Shown: positions 16,327-26,763, counted from the stretch's first letter. The stretch: DNA of 64,000 bases from Streptomyces violens (GCF_000717745.1 NZ_JOBH01000023.1:35991-99990), one strand, 5' to 3'. Translations and numbers: made by a program. The notes: generated from the sequence alone by a model not told the origin.

Positions 16327-17409
16327 TCACTGCGGGGCGGCGGTCGGGCCCGGCGCCCGCAAGGGCACGTGCCCGACCGCCCGCCCCTCCGCGTCCAGCA
16401 GCCGGCCCATCCGCTTGATCGTGTGCAGCGTCAGTTCCCGTTGCCCGACCCGGAGGTGGGGAAAGCGGCGCCGGATGCGGGTCTCCAGCGCATGGCACTC
16501 CGCGGTCGACCGTATCCAGGCGGAGAACAACAGATTGGCCGCGCCGGTCACCGCCACGCACAGCCGGGTCTCCCGGAAGGCGGCCAGCGCCAGGCCGGTG
16601 CTGTCCAGCAGGTCGGCCGGCACGTCCAGCCGGTATGTCGCGATGACCGGCCAGCCCGCCGCCCGCTGCGCCACATCGCAGCGGAAGTGCACCTCCGGGT
16701 GGTGCAGCAGCCGGGCCAGCCGCCGCCGCACGGTCGTCTCGCTCATCGCGCACTCCCGCGCCAGATCCGAGTAGGCCCGTCGGCCGTCCTCGCCCAGCGC
16801 CCGCAGCAGCCGGGTGTCGGCCTCGCCCAGCGCAGGCGCGCGCTGTGACCCCGGCCCGTCCCGCGGGCCGAGCGTCCGGCGCTGGTCGCTGTCCAGCGCG
16901 TGCAGCAGCCATCCGCTGCCCTCGCGGTACGTCCGCGCCTGAAGGCTCACCCGTACCGCCGAGATGCCGTCCAGCCGCCCCAGGAAACCGGTCACGAACG
17001 CGTCCATGCCCGCCAGGTCGCGGGTAATGACGTACAGCAGGAGCTGATGCGGCCCGGCCGTCCGCTCGATGCTGAAGACGTGCGGTGACGCGCTGAGCCG
17101 CGCGCTGACGGCGAGCAGCCGCTCCGGCCGGCAGGCGACGTCGATGTACGCGACGGGCATCCCCGGCAGCGAGGCGTACGCCGTCATCCAGGCCAGCCCG
17201 TGCCCGGTCAGCCAGTTCCAGCGCCGGGCCGCGGTCGTGGCGTCGACGCCGACGGCCGCCGCGATACGGGTCCACGGGGCCCGCGGCGCGACCTGCAGCG
17301 CCTCGACGAGCGCCAGGTCCGTCTCGCTCAGCGCGGCGGATTCCGGCGGACGGCGGGGCGCTGCGCCGGAAACCGGCGTGGGGACCACGGGAAACGCCAT
17401 GGCGTGCAT
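16327..17409 (-). CDS. Lrp/AsnC-family regulator, duplicated
   Basis: A 360-residue Lrp/AsnC transcriptional regulator in tandem-fused form. Two HTH_AsnC segments are visible, [19 protein letters not shown] near residue 28 and [20 protein letters not shown] near 193, each followed by a ligand-sensing alpha/beta domain. It is divergent from the MFS-amidohydrolase operon with only about 46 bases between starts, so it very probably controls that operon, likely sensing an amino acid or N-acyl amino acid. An ATG at 17400 is an alternative start; no clear ribosome site precedes either, so the mRNA may be leaderless. Confidence 0.85.
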   Translation of the reverse strand: MHAMAFPVVPTPVSGAAPRRPPESAALSETDLALVEALQVAPRAPWTRIAAAVGVDATTAARRWNWLTGHGLAWMTAYASLPGMPVAYIDVACRPERLLAVSARLSASPHVFSIERTAGPHQLLLYVITRDLAGMDAFVTGFLGRLDGISAVRVSLQARTYREGSGWLLHALDSDQRRTLGPRDGPGSQRAPALGEADTRLLRALGEDGRRAYSDLARECAMSETTVRRRLARLLHHPEVHFRCDVAQRAAGWPVIATYRLDVPADLLDSTGLALAAFRETRLCVAVTGAANLLFSAWIRSTAECHALETRIRRRFPHLRVGQRELTLHTIKRMGRLLDAEGRAVGHVPLRAPGPTAAPQ

Positions 17410-17455
17410 TGTGGCCGAACCCCCCGCCCACCCGGTAGAGCAGGAGGATCATGCC

Positions 17456-18727
17456 GTGCAGATGCACAGAACCACCCGGATCACGGTGGTACTGCTCTTC
17501 GCCGCCTGGACCGTCGACTACATCGACCGCCTCGTCATCAATCTCGCCCTGCCGTCGATAGGCGAGACGTTCGGCCTGTCACACGGCGCGCGCGGAATGA
17601 TCGTCTCCGCGTTCTTCCTCACCTACGCGCTCTTCCAGATCCCCGGCGGCCTGCTGGCGGACCGTTTCGGCGGCGTACGGATGGCTTCCCTGGCGCTGGT
17701 CCTGTGGTCGCTCTTCACCGGACTGACCGCCCTGGCCTGGTCGTTCACCGCGCTGCTGGTCATCCGCTGCTTCTTCGGCGCAGCGCAGGGGCTGTTCCCG
17801 GGCGCGGCGCTGAACGCGCTGAGCCGGCGCAGCATCCCCGCCCAGCGCATGACGGCGACCGGCTGGCTGCAGAGCTCCAACGCGGTCGGCGGCCTGCTGG
17901 CCTCCGTCCTCGCGTCGGTGCTGCTGTCCCTGTGGGACTGGCGCGCCATGTTCCTGACCGTCTGCCTGCTGGGCGTACTGGTGCTCGTCGCCGTACGGCG
18001 CTGGATGCCGGCGCCGCTGCCCGAGGCCGACACCGGGGCCGACGCCCCGCGTACGAAGGGCGCGGCGCGGGCGGTGCTGCGCTCGCCGGCCATCTGGGGT
18101 TTCGCGCTGCTGTTCTTCGCCTACGACGTGGTGATCTGGGGCCTGAACTCCTGGAGCGGCTCGTACCTCATCGAGGAGCGCGGCCTGCACGTCGGCTCCG
18201 CCGGGCTGGTCACCCTCGGCCCGACCGTCCTGGCCGCGGCCGGCGCCGTCCTCGGCGGCAAGCTGTCGGACCGCTTCGAGGGCCGGCCGCGCCGCATCAT
18301 CGTGCCCGCGATGCTGGCCGTCGCCGTACTGCTGTTCCTGCTGCCCCGCACCACGTCCATCACCCAGTTCGTCCTCTGCGGCACGCTGCTGAGCGGCGCG
18401 GCGGGCCTGTGCTACCTGCCCTGCTTCTCGGTACCGCTGCGCAGCCTGCCGCCCGGGCTGAGCGGGGTCGCCTCCGGGATCATCCTGTTCGGCGGCCAGC
18501 TCTCCGGGATCCTGACCCCCACCGTCTTCGGCACGGTCGTCGACCACTTCTCGTACGAAGCGGCCTTCACGATGCTCATCGCCGGGCCGGCGCTCGCGAT
18601 CCTCGTGTCGCTGCGCGTGCCGCAGACGACGCCGCGCTTCCTGGCCGGGTTCGGCGGCGCGTACGCGGCCGGACGGCAGACCGCCGACCGCACGCCCGCC
18701 GACCCCGCACCCCACCCGAAGGGATGA
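17456..18727 (+). CDS. MFS transporter (anion:cation symporter-like)
   Basis: A 423-residue major facilitator with 12 membrane segments, close in pattern to the ACS (phthalate/glucarate-type) symporters. Features include the first helix with [16 protein letters not shown], the loop GLLADRFGG near residue 62-70, and [14 protein letters not shown] in the central repeat. GTG 17456 is favoured because AGGAGG lies eight bases upstream, while ATG 17462 would be 14 bases away. Its stop overlaps the amidohydrolase start (ATGA). It likely imports the substrate of that enzyme, an organic anion such as an N-acyl amino acid; this is contextual inference. Confidence 0.85.
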   Translation: MQMHRTTRITVVLLFAAWTVDYIDRLVINLALPSIGETFGLSHGARGMIVSAFFLTYALFQIPGGLLADRFGGVRMASLALVLWSLFTGLTALAWSFTALLVIRCFFGAAQGLFPGAALNALSRRSIPAQRMTATGWLQSSNAVGGLLASVLASVLLSLWDWRAMFLTVCLLGVLVLVAVRRWMPAPLPEADTGADAPRTKGAARAVLRSPAIWGFALLFFAYDVVIWGLNSWSGSYLIEERGLHVGSAGLVTLGPTVLAAAGAVLGGKLSDRFEGRPRRIIVPAMLAVAVLLFLLPRTTSITQFVLCGTLLSGAAGLCYLPCFSVPLRSLPPGLSGVASGIILFGGQLSGILTPTVFGTVVDHFSYEAAFTMLIAGPALAILVSLRVPQTTPRFLAGFGGAYAAGRQTADRTPADPAPHPKG

Positions 18728-19998
18728 CCATGACCGCGCCCACCACCACTGCCGAGGAAACCCCCCTGGAACTCGGCCTGCCGGACCACCTCCCGCACTG
18801 GGAAGACGTCTACCGCGACCTCCACTCCCACCCCGAACTCGCCTTCGCCGAGCACCGCACGGCTGCCACCGTGGCCGCCGAGCTGCGCGCCGAGGGCGGC
18901 TGGGAGGTGACCGAAGGCGTGGGCGGTACCGGGGTGGTGGCCGTACTGCGCAACGGCGACGGCCCGGTCGTGCTGCTGCGCGCCGACATGGACGCACTGC
19001 CCGTACAGGAGGAGACCGGCCTCGCGTACGCGTCGGCCGAGCCGGGCCGCATGCACGCCTGCGGCCACGACATCCACGTCACCTGCCTGCTGGGCGCCTG
19101 CCGCCAGCTCGCCGCGCACCCGGGCGCCTGGCACGGCACGGTCGTGGCCGTCTTCCAGCCCGCCGAGGAGGTCGGACAGGGTGCGCGCGCCATGCTGCGG
19201 GACGGGCTGCTGGACCGCTTCCCGCGCCCCGACGTGTGCCTGGGCCAGCACGTCGGGCCGTTCCCCGCGGGCCTGGTGGTGACCCGGCCGGGCCCGCTGA
19301 TGGCGGCCGCCGACAGCCTGCGGGTCACCCTGCACGGCGCGGGCGGGCACGCCTCGACCCCGCAGTACTGCGTCGACCCGCTCGTACTGGCCGCCACGGT
19401 CGTCCTCCGCCTGCAGACCTTCGCGGCCCGCCAGGCCCCGTACTCCCGGGCGACGATCCTGACCGCCGGCGCGCTGCACTCCGGGACGGTGGCCAACATC
19501 ATCCCGCACACCGCCGAACTCCTGCTCAGCCTGCGGACGTTCAGCCCTGAGGCGCGCGAGGAGGCGTTCGAGGCGATCCGGCGCGTCATACGGACCGAGG
19601 CGGAGTCGTTCGACGTGCCGCGGCCGCCGGAGATCACCGCGTACGACCCCTTCCCGCTCACGGTCAACGAGGAGGACGCGACGCGCCGCGTGCTCACCGC
19701 GATCGAAACGACGGGCGCGCCCACACACGTCCTGCAGTCCCCCTTGGCCGCCAGCGAGGACTTCGGCGCCCTGGGGACCGCGGCAGGCTGCCCCTCGGTC
19801 TTCTGGCACTTCGGCGGCATCGCGCACGACCGCTTCTCCGAGGAGGGCATCGCCGCCCTGCACCGCGGCGCCCAGCCACCCGGCATCCCGGCGCCCCACT
19901 CCCCGCACTACGCCCCCGACCCGGCCCCCACCCTCCCGGTCGGCATCCGCAACCTCCTCGCGGTGACGACGGAGTGGCTGCGCCCCGGGAGCGAGTGA
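18724..19998 (+). CDS. M20-family amidohydrolase
   Basis: A 424-residue M20D-type metallohydrolase (hippurate hydrolase/N-acyl-L-amino acid amidohydrolase family). Metal-site residues are visible in [11 protein letters not shown] near residues 82-92, HACGHDIHV near 111-119, and PAEEVGQGA near 146-154; a C-terminal SEDFG near 343 supplies another ligand. The dimerisation/lid domain lies around residues 190-300. It is translationally coupled to the MFS permease and faces an AsnC regulator, suggesting uptake and hydrolysis of an N-acyl amino acid or related amide. The exact acyl group is unknown. Confidence 0.9.
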   Translation: MTMTAPTTTAEETPLELGLPDHLPHWEDVYRDLHSHPELAFAEHRTAATVAAELRAEGGWEVTEGVGGTGVVAVLRNGDGPVVLLRADMDALPVQEETGLAYASAEPGRMHACGHDIHVTCLLGACRQLAAHPGAWHGTVVAVFQPAEEVGQGARAMLRDGLLDRFPRPDVCLGQHVGPFPAGLVVTRPGPLMAAADSLRVTLHGAGGHASTPQYCVDPLVLAATVVLRLQTFAARQAPYSRATILTAGALHSGTVANIIPHTAELLLSLRTFSPEAREEAFEAIRRVIRTEAESFDVPRPPEITAYDPFPLTVNEEDATRRVLTAIETTGAPTHVLQSPLAASEDFGALGTAAGCPSVFWHFGGIAHDRFSEEGIAALHRGAQPPGIPAPHSPHYAPDPAPTLPVGIRNLLAVTTEWLRPGSE

Positions 19999-20102
19999 GG
20001 GACACACCACCGTTCGGAGCAGTCGCAGGTCGCCCGCCCCGACCGGACATGAGGGGATGGAAGCGGTGGCGGGCCCCCGTCACCGCGAACCTGGGAGGCA
20101 CC

Positions 20103-20306
20103 ATGGCCGAGGAACGTACGAACCGGGACCCGCACGAGGCGGACATGGCCCCGGCTCAGAAACGCGAGCCCGCCAAGGACGAGCGCGACCGCAGCGCCGA
20201 GGAGGTCAACGCGGACCGGCCGTCCGTACGAGGAGAGAAGCCCGGCCCGGCCCCGAAGCGTGCCTCGAAGCCGGGGGAGCGGCGCGCGCCGAAGCGGACT
20301 CAGTAG
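20103..20306 (+). CDS. Small highly charged disordered protein
   Basis: A 67-residue protein composed mostly of Lys, Arg, Glu, Asp and Pro with no hydrophobic core, so probably disordered. ATG 20103 has a good GGGAGG ribosome site. Its last bases overlap the stop of the convergent EamA gene by seven bases. Small charged proteins of this kind are common and uncharacterised in Streptomyces. No function can be given. Confidence 0.6.
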   Translation: MAEERTNRDPHEADMAPAQKREPAKDERDRSAEEVNADRPSVRGEKPGPAPKRASKPGERRAPKRTQ

Positions 20307-21298
20307 CGAGTACGGGGGCGATGCGGCTCTGGGGTACGGCCTCGCTCTTCCGGCGCACGGTCCTGCGCCGTGACCTCGTCGCGGCGCCACGGCGGCCGTC
20401 CCCGGGTGGCCGCGAGGACCGCGCCCGCCAGCAGGACCGCCGCGCCCGCCACCTGCACCGGACCGAAGGACTCGCCGAGGAACAGCGTGCCGCAGACGGT
20501 GTTCACGACCGGCACGGTGAACATCATCAGCGAGGCGGAGGCCGGACCCACCGCGCCCACCCCTCGGTAGTACAGGAGGTTGGCGACGGCCGCGGCGCCC
20601 AGCGCCAGGAAGCCCACGTTCAGCCAGAGGCCCGGCGGCAGTTCGCCCCAGCGCACGTCCGGTACGGCGGGCGCGGCGACCAGGCCCAGTAGGACGGCGC
20701 CCGCACAGGTGGCGTACGTCGTGGCGCGCAGCGGGTCGACACCGGCCAGTACCCGCGGCCCGGCGAGCGTGTACGCGGCCCAGCACGCCGCGCTGAGGAG
20801 GAACAGCGCGTCCCCGGCGAGCCGCGACGGGCTCCCCTGGGTGCTGCCGCCCGCACCCAGGAAGAAGATCACCGCTCCGGTGAGCCCGAGCGCCAGCCCC
20901 GCCAGCCGCGCCCACGAGGCCCGTTCGCGCTTCGTGACCAGCAGGAACAGGCTGGTGAGCACCGGGCTCAGCACGGGTATGAGAATCCCGGCGTCGAGCG
21001 AGGGCGCGAGCGAAAGCCCCCAGAAGAACGCACTGTTGTAGGCGAAGACCCCGAGGACGCCCGCCAGGGCCGCGCGCCGGCCCGCACCCCGCTGCGCCCG
21101 TGCCGCCTCCCGCCGGTCGCCCAAGAAGTACAGCGCCACCAGCAGGGCGAGCGCAGCCCCGCCGAAGCGCAGCAGCGCGGCGACCGAGTGCGGTACGTAC
21201 GCCACCACCGACTTGGAACTGGCGAAGGCGCTGCCCCACAGCACCATCGTCACCGACAACATCAGATACGGGCTGTGCACGCCCTTCTTCGCTGGCAT
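20300..21298 (-). CDS. EamA/DMT-family exporter
   Basis: A 332-residue drug/metabolite transporter with ten membrane segments and two EamA repeats (about residues 10-140 and 155-290), similar to RhaT/YdcZ-like exporters. The first helix MVLWGSAFASSKSVV and the second repeat segment ALFLLSAACWAAYTLAG are typical. Members export amino acids, purines or drugs. It is divergent from an AraC regulator with a 109-base shared promoter region, so that regulator probably controls it. The C-terminal 30 residues are a charged tail. Confidence 0.88.
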   Translation of the reverse strand: MPAKKGVHSPYLMLSVTMVLWGSAFASSKSVVAYVPHSVAALLRFGGAALALLVALYFLGDRREAARAQRGAGRRAALAGVLGVFAYNSAFFWGLSLAPSLDAGILIPVLSPVLTSLFLLVTKRERASWARLAGLALGLTGAVIFFLGAGGSTQGSPSRLAGDALFLLSAACWAAYTLAGPRVLAGVDPLRATTYATCAGAVLLGLVAAPAVPDVRWGELPPGLWLNVGFLALGAAAVANLLYYRGVGAVGPASASLMMFTVPVVNTVCGTLFLGESFGPVQVAGAAVLLAGAVLAATRGRPPWRRDEVTAQDRAPEERGRTPEPHRPRTRY

Positions 21299-21407
21299 GC
21301 CCCGACTCTGGCGCCCGGCACCCGGCCCGGTCTTGAACGCTGGTGCGCGCCCGGCGGTGCCGCGGCCGGACGGCGCCCCCGCGCCGGTCACGGGCCATAA
21401 TGCGGCC

Positions 21408-22301
21408 ATGGGGACGGGCGCGGGCGGCAGCTGGGTGCGGTACTGGCGGGACGGCACCCGCCCCGTGGAGGCCATGCACGCGCGCTTCCGCGACCACGTC
21501 TATCCGCCGCACAGCCATGACACGTACTCCTTCGGCATCACCGACGCCGGTGCCCAGCGCTTCCGCTGTCGCGGCGCGGCGCACACCAGCGGCGCCGGGA
21601 TGGTGATGGCGTTCAACCCGGACGAGGTGCACGACGGCCGGGCCGCGGCGGAGCTGGGCTACCACTACCGGATCGTGCACCTCGGCCCGTCCGTCGTGCG
21701 TGACGTACTCGCCGACGCCACCGACGGCCGGTCCGGCGCGCTCCCGCTGTTCGCGCACCCCGTACTGACCGACCCCGCCCTCGCGTACGCGCTCACCCGT
21801 CTGCACGCCGCGCTGGCCGGCACCACCGACCCGCTGGTCCGCGACGAACGCCTGACCGCGACGGTGACCGCGCTGGCCCGCCGCGCCGCGACCGCGCCGG
21901 CCTCCGCCGCGCTCGCCGCCCGTACACCCACCGACCGCGCCCGCCGCCAGGCCGCGCGCCGGGCGCGGGAACTGCTGGCGGAGACGTACATGGAGGCCGT
22001 GCCCGCCGAGCGGCTGGCGGCGGCCGCCGGGTGCAGCCGGTTCGCGCTCTACCGGGCTTTCCGCGCCGAGTACGGCCTCGCCCCCAGCGACTACCAGCGC
22101 CAACTGCGGCTGCGGCGGGCCCGTTCGCTGCTGCGTGCCGGTACGACGCCCGCCGACGCCGCGGCCGCCACCGGCTTCGCCGACCAGGCGCACTTCAGCC
22201 GCTGGTTCCAGCGCGTCTACGGCGTGACGCCCGGCGTGTTCCGGAACGCGCTTCTCAGCGCATCCCTGGACGTGCCTCTGAGCGCACCTCTGGACGGGTG
22301 A
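21408..22301 (+). CDS. AraC-family regulator
   Basis: A 297-residue AraC-type activator. The N-terminal cupin effector domain (residues 1-150) shows YPPHSHDTYSFGIT and FNPDEVHDG, and the C-terminal double HTH (about 185-285) shows LAETYMEAVPAERLAAAAG then the signature ending in ATGFADQAHFSRWFQRVYG. It is divergent from the EamA exporter. The arrangement matches AraC regulators that induce a neighbouring exporter in response to its substrate. ATG 21408 is chosen; earlier in-frame starts would overlap the EamA gene. Confidence 0.9.
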   Translation: MGTGAGGSWVRYWRDGTRPVEAMHARFRDHVYPPHSHDTYSFGITDAGAQRFRCRGAAHTSGAGMVMAFNPDEVHDGRAAAELGYHYRIVHLGPSVVRDVLADATDGRSGALPLFAHPVLTDPALAYALTRLHAALAGTTDPLVRDERLTATVTALARRAATAPASAALAARTPTDRARRQAARRARELLAETYMEAVPAERLAAAAGCSRFALYRAFRAEYGLAPSDYQRQLRLRRARSLLRAGTTPADAAAATGFADQAHFSRWFQRVYGVTPGVFRNALLSASLDVPLSAPLDG

Positions 22302-22441
22302 ACGGGCGGCGGACACGCCCGGGGGGCGGGGCCGAGGTCCGGGGACTGAAGGCAGAGGACTCAGGCCGGGCGGGGGCCGTTTGCCCGCGGTCATGTGGGT
22401 ACGCGGAGGCCCGTGGGACCTTACGGTACGGACGGCGCGCG

Positions 22442-22472
22442 CACTGGCAAACTGTGTCCAGTGGGGCAAACC
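22442..22472. promoter_or_regulatory. Candidate operator before ProP-like symporter
   Basis: Inverted repeat CACTGG (22442-22447) and CCAGTG (22458-22463) overlaps two direct copies of GGCAAAC about 20 bases apart (near 22446 and 22466). It sits roughly 100 bases before the chosen start of the transporter and 20-50 bases before the earlier GTG. Regulator unknown. Confidence 0.35.
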
Positions 22473-22570
22473 GGCAATAGGATGACGAAAGCGTGCCAGT
22501 CGCGGCGGTCATCCGCGCTCCGGACGGCACCCGCCCACGCCACCCGACCCGACGACGAGTACGCGGAGCC

Positions 22571-24184
22571 ATGAAACACGGGCAGAACGAACGATCCAGG
22601 CAAGCGCGCAAGGCCACGCAGTCCGCCGGGTACGGTTCGGGCAGCGTACGGACCGAGCGCATGGTGCGTACGCTGCTACGCCGACGCAAGCGCCCGGTGG
22701 CCCCCGAGGACGTCACGGTCGTCGACAAACCCCAGGTCAGACGGGCGGTTTCGGCCGCGGCCCTGGGCAACACGATGGAGTGGTTCGACTTCGGCGTCTA
22801 CGCCTATGTCGCCCCCACCCTCGGCAAGGTCTTCTTCCCCTCCAGCTCGCCCGGCGCGCAGGTGATCTCCACCTTCGCCACGTTCGCCGCCGCGTTCCTC
22901 GTGCGCCCGCTCGGCGGCCTGGTCTTCGGGCCGCTGGGTGACCGCATCGGACGCCAGCGGGTGCTCGCCGCCACCATGATCATGATGGCGATCAGCACCT
23001 TCGCGGTCGGCTTCTTGCCGGGCTACGAATCCATCGGCCTGGCCGCGGCCATACTGCTGTTGCTGTGCCGACTGGTGCAGGGCTTCTCGACCGGCGGTGA
23101 GTACGCGGGTGCGACGACGTACATCGCGGAGTACTCACCGGACCGCAAACGCGGGTTCCTCGGGAGCTGGCTCGACTTCGGCACGTTCGTCGGCTACTCG
23201 CTCGGCTCCAGCCTCGTCACCGTGCTGACCGCCGTCCTCAGCGACGAGCAGATGCTCTCGTGGGGCTGGCGCATCCCCTTCTTTGTCGCCGGGCCGCTCG
23301 GCCTGATCGGCCTCTACATGCGGATGAAGCTGGAGGAGACCCCGGCCTTCCAGGAGGTCGAGGCCAAGCATCAGGAGGCACAGAAGGACGGCGCCCTGAC
23401 GGAGGACCCGGTCGAGCAGGCCCGCATGTCCGGCAAGGGCCGCCTGAAGGAGCTGTTCACGCACCACTGGGAGGCCATCCTCATCTGCATGGGCCTGGTG
23501 CTGCTCTACAACGTGACCAACTACATGGTCACCTCCTACCTGCCCACCTACATGACCAGCACCCTCGGCGAACCCAGCCTGACCGCCCAACTGCTCGTCC
23601 TCGGCACGATGGTCCTGGTCGTCCTCACGATCACCACCGTCGGCCGCTCCTCGGACCGCTTCGGCCGCCGCCCCATGTTCCTCTGGGCGGGCGCGGCGAT
23701 GGTGGTGCTCGCCATCCCCGCCTTCCTCCTCATCAAGCAGGGCGGCATCCTCTTCCCCGCCATGGGCTGCGTGATCCTCGGCCTGCTGCTCGTCTGCTTC
23801 GCGGGCACCAGCGCGTCCACCCTGCCCGCGCTCTTCCCCACCCACCTGCGCTACGGCGGCCTGTCCGTCGCCTTCAACGTCTCCGTCTCGATCTTCGGCG
23901 GCACGACACCGCTGGTCGCCTCGGCGCTGGTCGAATCCACGGGCGACAAGATGGTCCCCGCGTACTACCTGATGGCAGCCGGCATCATCGGCGTCATCTC
24001 GGCGATCTTCCTCCACGAAACAGCGGGCAAGCCGCTCCGCGGCTCCTCGCACATGGTCGAAGACGAACAACAGGCCCGCCAACTCGTCGCCCACAGCCGC
24101 ACCCGCGCAGGCCGCCGAGCCCGCGACGTCTGGATCGGCCTCCGCCAGGGACGCTTGCCGCGCCACGACAAGGACAAGGAGTAG
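22571..24184 (+). CDS. proP: MHS-family MFS symporter (ProP-like)
   Basis: A major facilitator of the metabolite:H+ symporter family, about 537 residues from this ATG. The opening VSAAALGNTMEWFDFGVYAY is diagnostic, followed by RPLGGLVFGPLGDRIGRQR and STGGEYAGATTYIAEYSP. This group includes ProP, which takes up proline and betaines in osmotic stress; MHS members for other acids look similar, so the symbol is tentative. The open frame allows starts at GTG 22493, ATG 22571 and a later ATG at 22661; the long basic N-terminus is unusual. The C-terminus is a basic tail of about 60 residues. Possible operator repeats lie upstream. Confidence 0.82.
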   Translation: MKHGQNERSRQARKATQSAGYGSGSVRTERMVRTLLRRRKRPVAPEDVTVVDKPQVRRAVSAAALGNTMEWFDFGVYAYVAPTLGKVFFPSSSPGAQVISTFATFAAAFLVRPLGGLVFGPLGDRIGRQRVLAATMIMMAISTFAVGFLPGYESIGLAAAILLLLCRLVQGFSTGGEYAGATTYIAEYSPDRKRGFLGSWLDFGTFVGYSLGSSLVTVLTAVLSDEQMLSWGWRIPFFVAGPLGLIGLYMRMKLEETPAFQEVEAKHQEAQKDGALTEDPVEQARMSGKGRLKELFTHHWEAILICMGLVLLYNVTNYMVTSYLPTYMTSTLGEPSLTAQLLVLGTMVLVVLTITTVGRSSDRFGRRPMFLWAGAAMVVLAIPAFLLIKQGGILFPAMGCVILGLLLVCFAGTSASTLPALFPTHLRYGGLSVAFNVSVSIFGGTTPLVASALVESTGDKMVPAYYLMAAGIIGVISAIFLHETAGKPLRGSSHMVEDEQQARQLVAHSRTRAGRRARDVWIGLRQGRLPRHDKDKE

Positions 24185-24226
24185 CTCTCAGTTCCCGCAC
24201 ACGCTTGCGATCAGGGCTAGGCCGGA

Positions 24227-24619
24227 CTATGCCGAAGCCCTGGTTCCTGGGCAGGCGGTCCGGTCGACGGCCGCCTCCAGCAGCGCCTGCCCAGCAGCCG
24301 TGTCGTGGTCGGCTGTATACACATAGAGCACATACAACTGCCTCGCCCACGCCGCCGCGGCGTCCAGGTGCGGACCCGACATGGCTCTCCCGACCAACTC
24401 GCCGTTCCGCTCGGCGACGGCCACGCGATTCTCGTGATAGCGCTCGTCGGTCAACGCGACAGTCCAGAACCGCTCCCGAGCAGCCAGAAAGCCTGGAGCA
24501 TCGAGGACTGCATCCGAGATGAGCCCTCGATAGGTCTCCTGCCGGCACCGGACGCTCACGCGCGCCATCTGCGTGGCATCCTCGACCCGGGCAGGGCGAA
24601 CGGTCAGCGAGGAACTCAC
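24227..24619 (-). pseudogene. GNAT N-acetyltransferase remnant, 3' truncated
   Basis: A 130-residue reading frame with a clear GNAT N-terminal half: LTVRPARVEDATQMARV, the strand ENRVAVAERNGELVGRAMSG and the acetyl-CoA loop region LYVLYVYTADHDTAAGQALL. After AAVD the expected C-terminal strands (usually LWVADPNPRAQAFYRKxGF-like) are missing and the frame soon stops; a neighbouring frame reads RNQGFGIV, resembling the lost end. This suggests an internal deletion with frameshift. The GTG start at 24619 lacks a good ribosome site. Probably non-functional; a short active protein is unlikely because acetyl-CoA and substrate contacts are lost. Confidence 0.6.
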
Positions 24620-24895
24620 CGCCGAATCGTAGTGCGACAGTTTCTTGCCGCCAGCCACGCGCCGGAGCGCCGGTAACGACGGTGTGGGCGACGAGCCGCG
24701 CCCGGCGGCGAGCGCGCGCCGTTGCCGAGTAGGCGACGCTCGTGGTGACGGAGCCCAGGTCGGCGATGCGGTCCGTGGTGCGGCATGCGGCCGACCCGTT
24801 GACGACGCCGCTCGGGTCCGCTCACTGCGCTTGCTGGGGCCTGTCCGATGGGCCGGTGATCGGTAGCTGGTGCAGGCTCGATAGATTGGCGTCCC
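24620..24895. other. Gap in an eroded region
   Basis: The 276 bases between the GNAT remnant and the DinB-like gene hold no supported ORF; long open frames here are composition artefacts. The sequence is slightly less GC-biased than its surroundings. Together with the broken genes on either side it suggests past deletions. Confidence 0.4.
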
Positions 24896-25423
24896 ATGGA
24901 ACTTTGGGGAGCACGCCTGTACGGGAACCCTTGCCGGGACTGTGGCTTCGACTGGTCGTTGACTCCGCGTGAAGCCATTGGCCAGGTCGAGGACCTGCCT
25001 ACGCGGTACACGGCGCTGGTGAAGGGGCTCCGGGGAGACGAACGGCATCCGGAGCTGGCCTGGAATGTCGCGGCCTACGTCAGTCACGTCACCGACAATC
25101 TACGCAACTGGGCGGAGCGGCTGGCCGGGGCGAGGCTTTCCGGCGCATCCCAGGTTCCCGGTTATGACCAAGACCTTCTGGCGCGGGCCCGCTACTACAA
25201 CGACGTTCCCCTGGCAGGCGCTTTGTGGTCGCTTCAGCGGGCGGCCGACGCCTGGGTGGACTCCGTGTCCGCCGCGCTGGAGGAGAACGTGATTCTTGAG
25301 CATGCCGATCGTGGCGTACAGCAGGCCGAGGATGTGGCGCGCAACAACGCCCACGATGCCGCCCATCACGCCTGGGACATCAAGCGGATCTTGGTTCACG
25401 CTGATCGGCCAACCAGGAGCTGA
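24896..25423 (+). CDS. DinB-like four-helix protein
   Basis: A 175-residue protein resembling the DinB/mycothiol-transferase superfamily, metal-binding four-helix bundles. The pattern includes WNVAAYVSHVTDNLRNWAERL near residue 56-76 and the C-terminal NNAHDAAHHAWDIKRIL, both with histidines spaced to bind metal. An N-terminal CRDCGFDW pair of cysteines is an extra feature. It stands alone between degraded genes. The family includes thiol S-transferases for detoxification, but the assignment is by pattern and moderate. Confidence 0.65.
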   Translation: MELWGARLYGNPCRDCGFDWSLTPREAIGQVEDLPTRYTALVKGLRGDERHPELAWNVAAYVSHVTDNLRNWAERLAGARLSGASQVPGYDQDLLARARYYNDVPLAGALWSLQRAADAWVDSVSAALEENVILEHADRGVQQAEDVARNNAHDAAHHAWDIKRILVHADRPTRS

Positions 25424-25523
25424 GACAGGGAGCTGCATTCAAGCCCTCGCGCGTGTGCGACAGGCGGCGATCGGCACGGTCGAGTGGATCCTCCGCTCGA
25501 CCAGCCGTTGCGGGTGGTGTGCT

Positions 25524-26576
25524 TCAGTCGGCCTTCGCCGGCTTGTCGAAGAAGCTGACGATCCGGGACAGGGCTCGCCGCACTGATGCGTTGTGGTCGT
25601 AGTCGCCGACGTCGGTCAGCCGGTGTGGGGCGCCGTTTCTCGTCAACTGGTCGGCACAGTACGCCGCGTGGCTGAAGTCGACGTCCTTGTCGCCCCGGCC
25701 GTGGAAGATCTCCACCGGTACGTTCGGCCGCCAGTCGCAGGTGTTGTCCATCGGGCGCAGCTTGTCCTTCAGGACACCGTCGGGCTTGCGGATTCTGTTC
25801 AGGAAGTCCTCGGTGAACAGGTCCTTGGAGGCCGCCGGAAGTTCGCTGACGATCTGCCCGGTGGTGTGATGGCCGTCGAAGAGACCCTCCGCCTTGCTGT
25901 CGTAGGGGGAGCGGAAGGCCTCGCCGGGCGACGTGTAAAGGCCGTACATCCTGTTCCAGGCGGTGACGAAGTAGGCGAGATAGATGCCGGATTTGGCGGT
26001 CTTGTCATCGGCTGCGGCGGCCTCGAAGGCCGAGAGGTTGTAGGGGCCGCTGACCGGGGCGAGTGCCCCCAGCCGGAAGTAGCGGTCGGCACCCTTCTGC
26101 TGAAGCGCCCGGCCTACCAGCATGGTCGCGGGGCCGCCCTGCGAGAACCCGCTGACCTGAACCTTCCGCTTCAGCTCCCGGCCGTTCCGGTGGGCGAAGG
26201 TCCGGGCCGCGCGCAGGCCGTCCACCGAGGCCGCGACGGTGGCCCGAGGATCACCGTAGGGGTGGAAGCCTTCGCCCGAGCCGAGGCCCACGTAGTCGGG
26301 CGCCGAAACGGCCCGCCCGGTCGAGGCGAACAGCAGGGTGGCGATCCGGTCGTTCGACTTCGGATTCTCTGAGGCGACGTCCTTGCGGTAGACGGTGGTG
26401 CCGTGCAGCCAGGAGACGGTGGACATGTGGCGCGCCCCGTTCTTGGGCAGGACGACGAGCTGGCTCGCGGTCGTGGGGGCGTCCGTGCTGTCCCTGGTGC
26501 GGTAGGTGACCCGATAAGCGGTCACGCCGTAGCGGACCTGGGACGTGTCGATCTTTCCCCGGAGTTCCCCGGCCAC
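25524..26576 (-). pseudogene. Secretory lipase-like hydrolase lacking its 5' end
   Basis: About 350 residues of a secreted lipase/alpha-beta hydrolase family protein: nucleophile motif GFSQGG near residue 143-148, a downstream GRGDKDVD segment with the acidic residue, and a C-terminal DYDHN histidine. The similarity-like reading continues upstream of the only available start (GTG 26576) as a segment beginning GGAVVSVEQAADLTAEEV, but no in-frame start codon or signal peptide exists before it. Related proteins are exported, so the 5' end appears deleted or replaced, with the join somewhere in 26600-26760. If GTG 26576 is used, the product would be cytoplasmic and short at the N-terminus. Confidence 0.6.
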
Positions 26577-26763
26577 TTCCTCCGCTGTGAGGTCGGCCGC
26601 CTGCTCGACGGAGACGACGGCCCCGCCTTGTGCCCGCTCGCTGGGGGAGCCATGCCCGTCGGCCGCGCCACTGGGCCATGGAGCGACTCCCCGGGTCGCA
26701 AAGGGGGGAAACCCCCTCGGGCCCCTGGGGGATGCCGGAAGACCCGAACGCGCGCGTCGGCGG

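Noticed and set aside
17200..18723. A long upstream extension of the M20 amidohydrolase frame
   Set aside because: The extension is out-of-frame reading of the MFS gene. The ATG at 18724 overlapping the MFS stop is the proper start.
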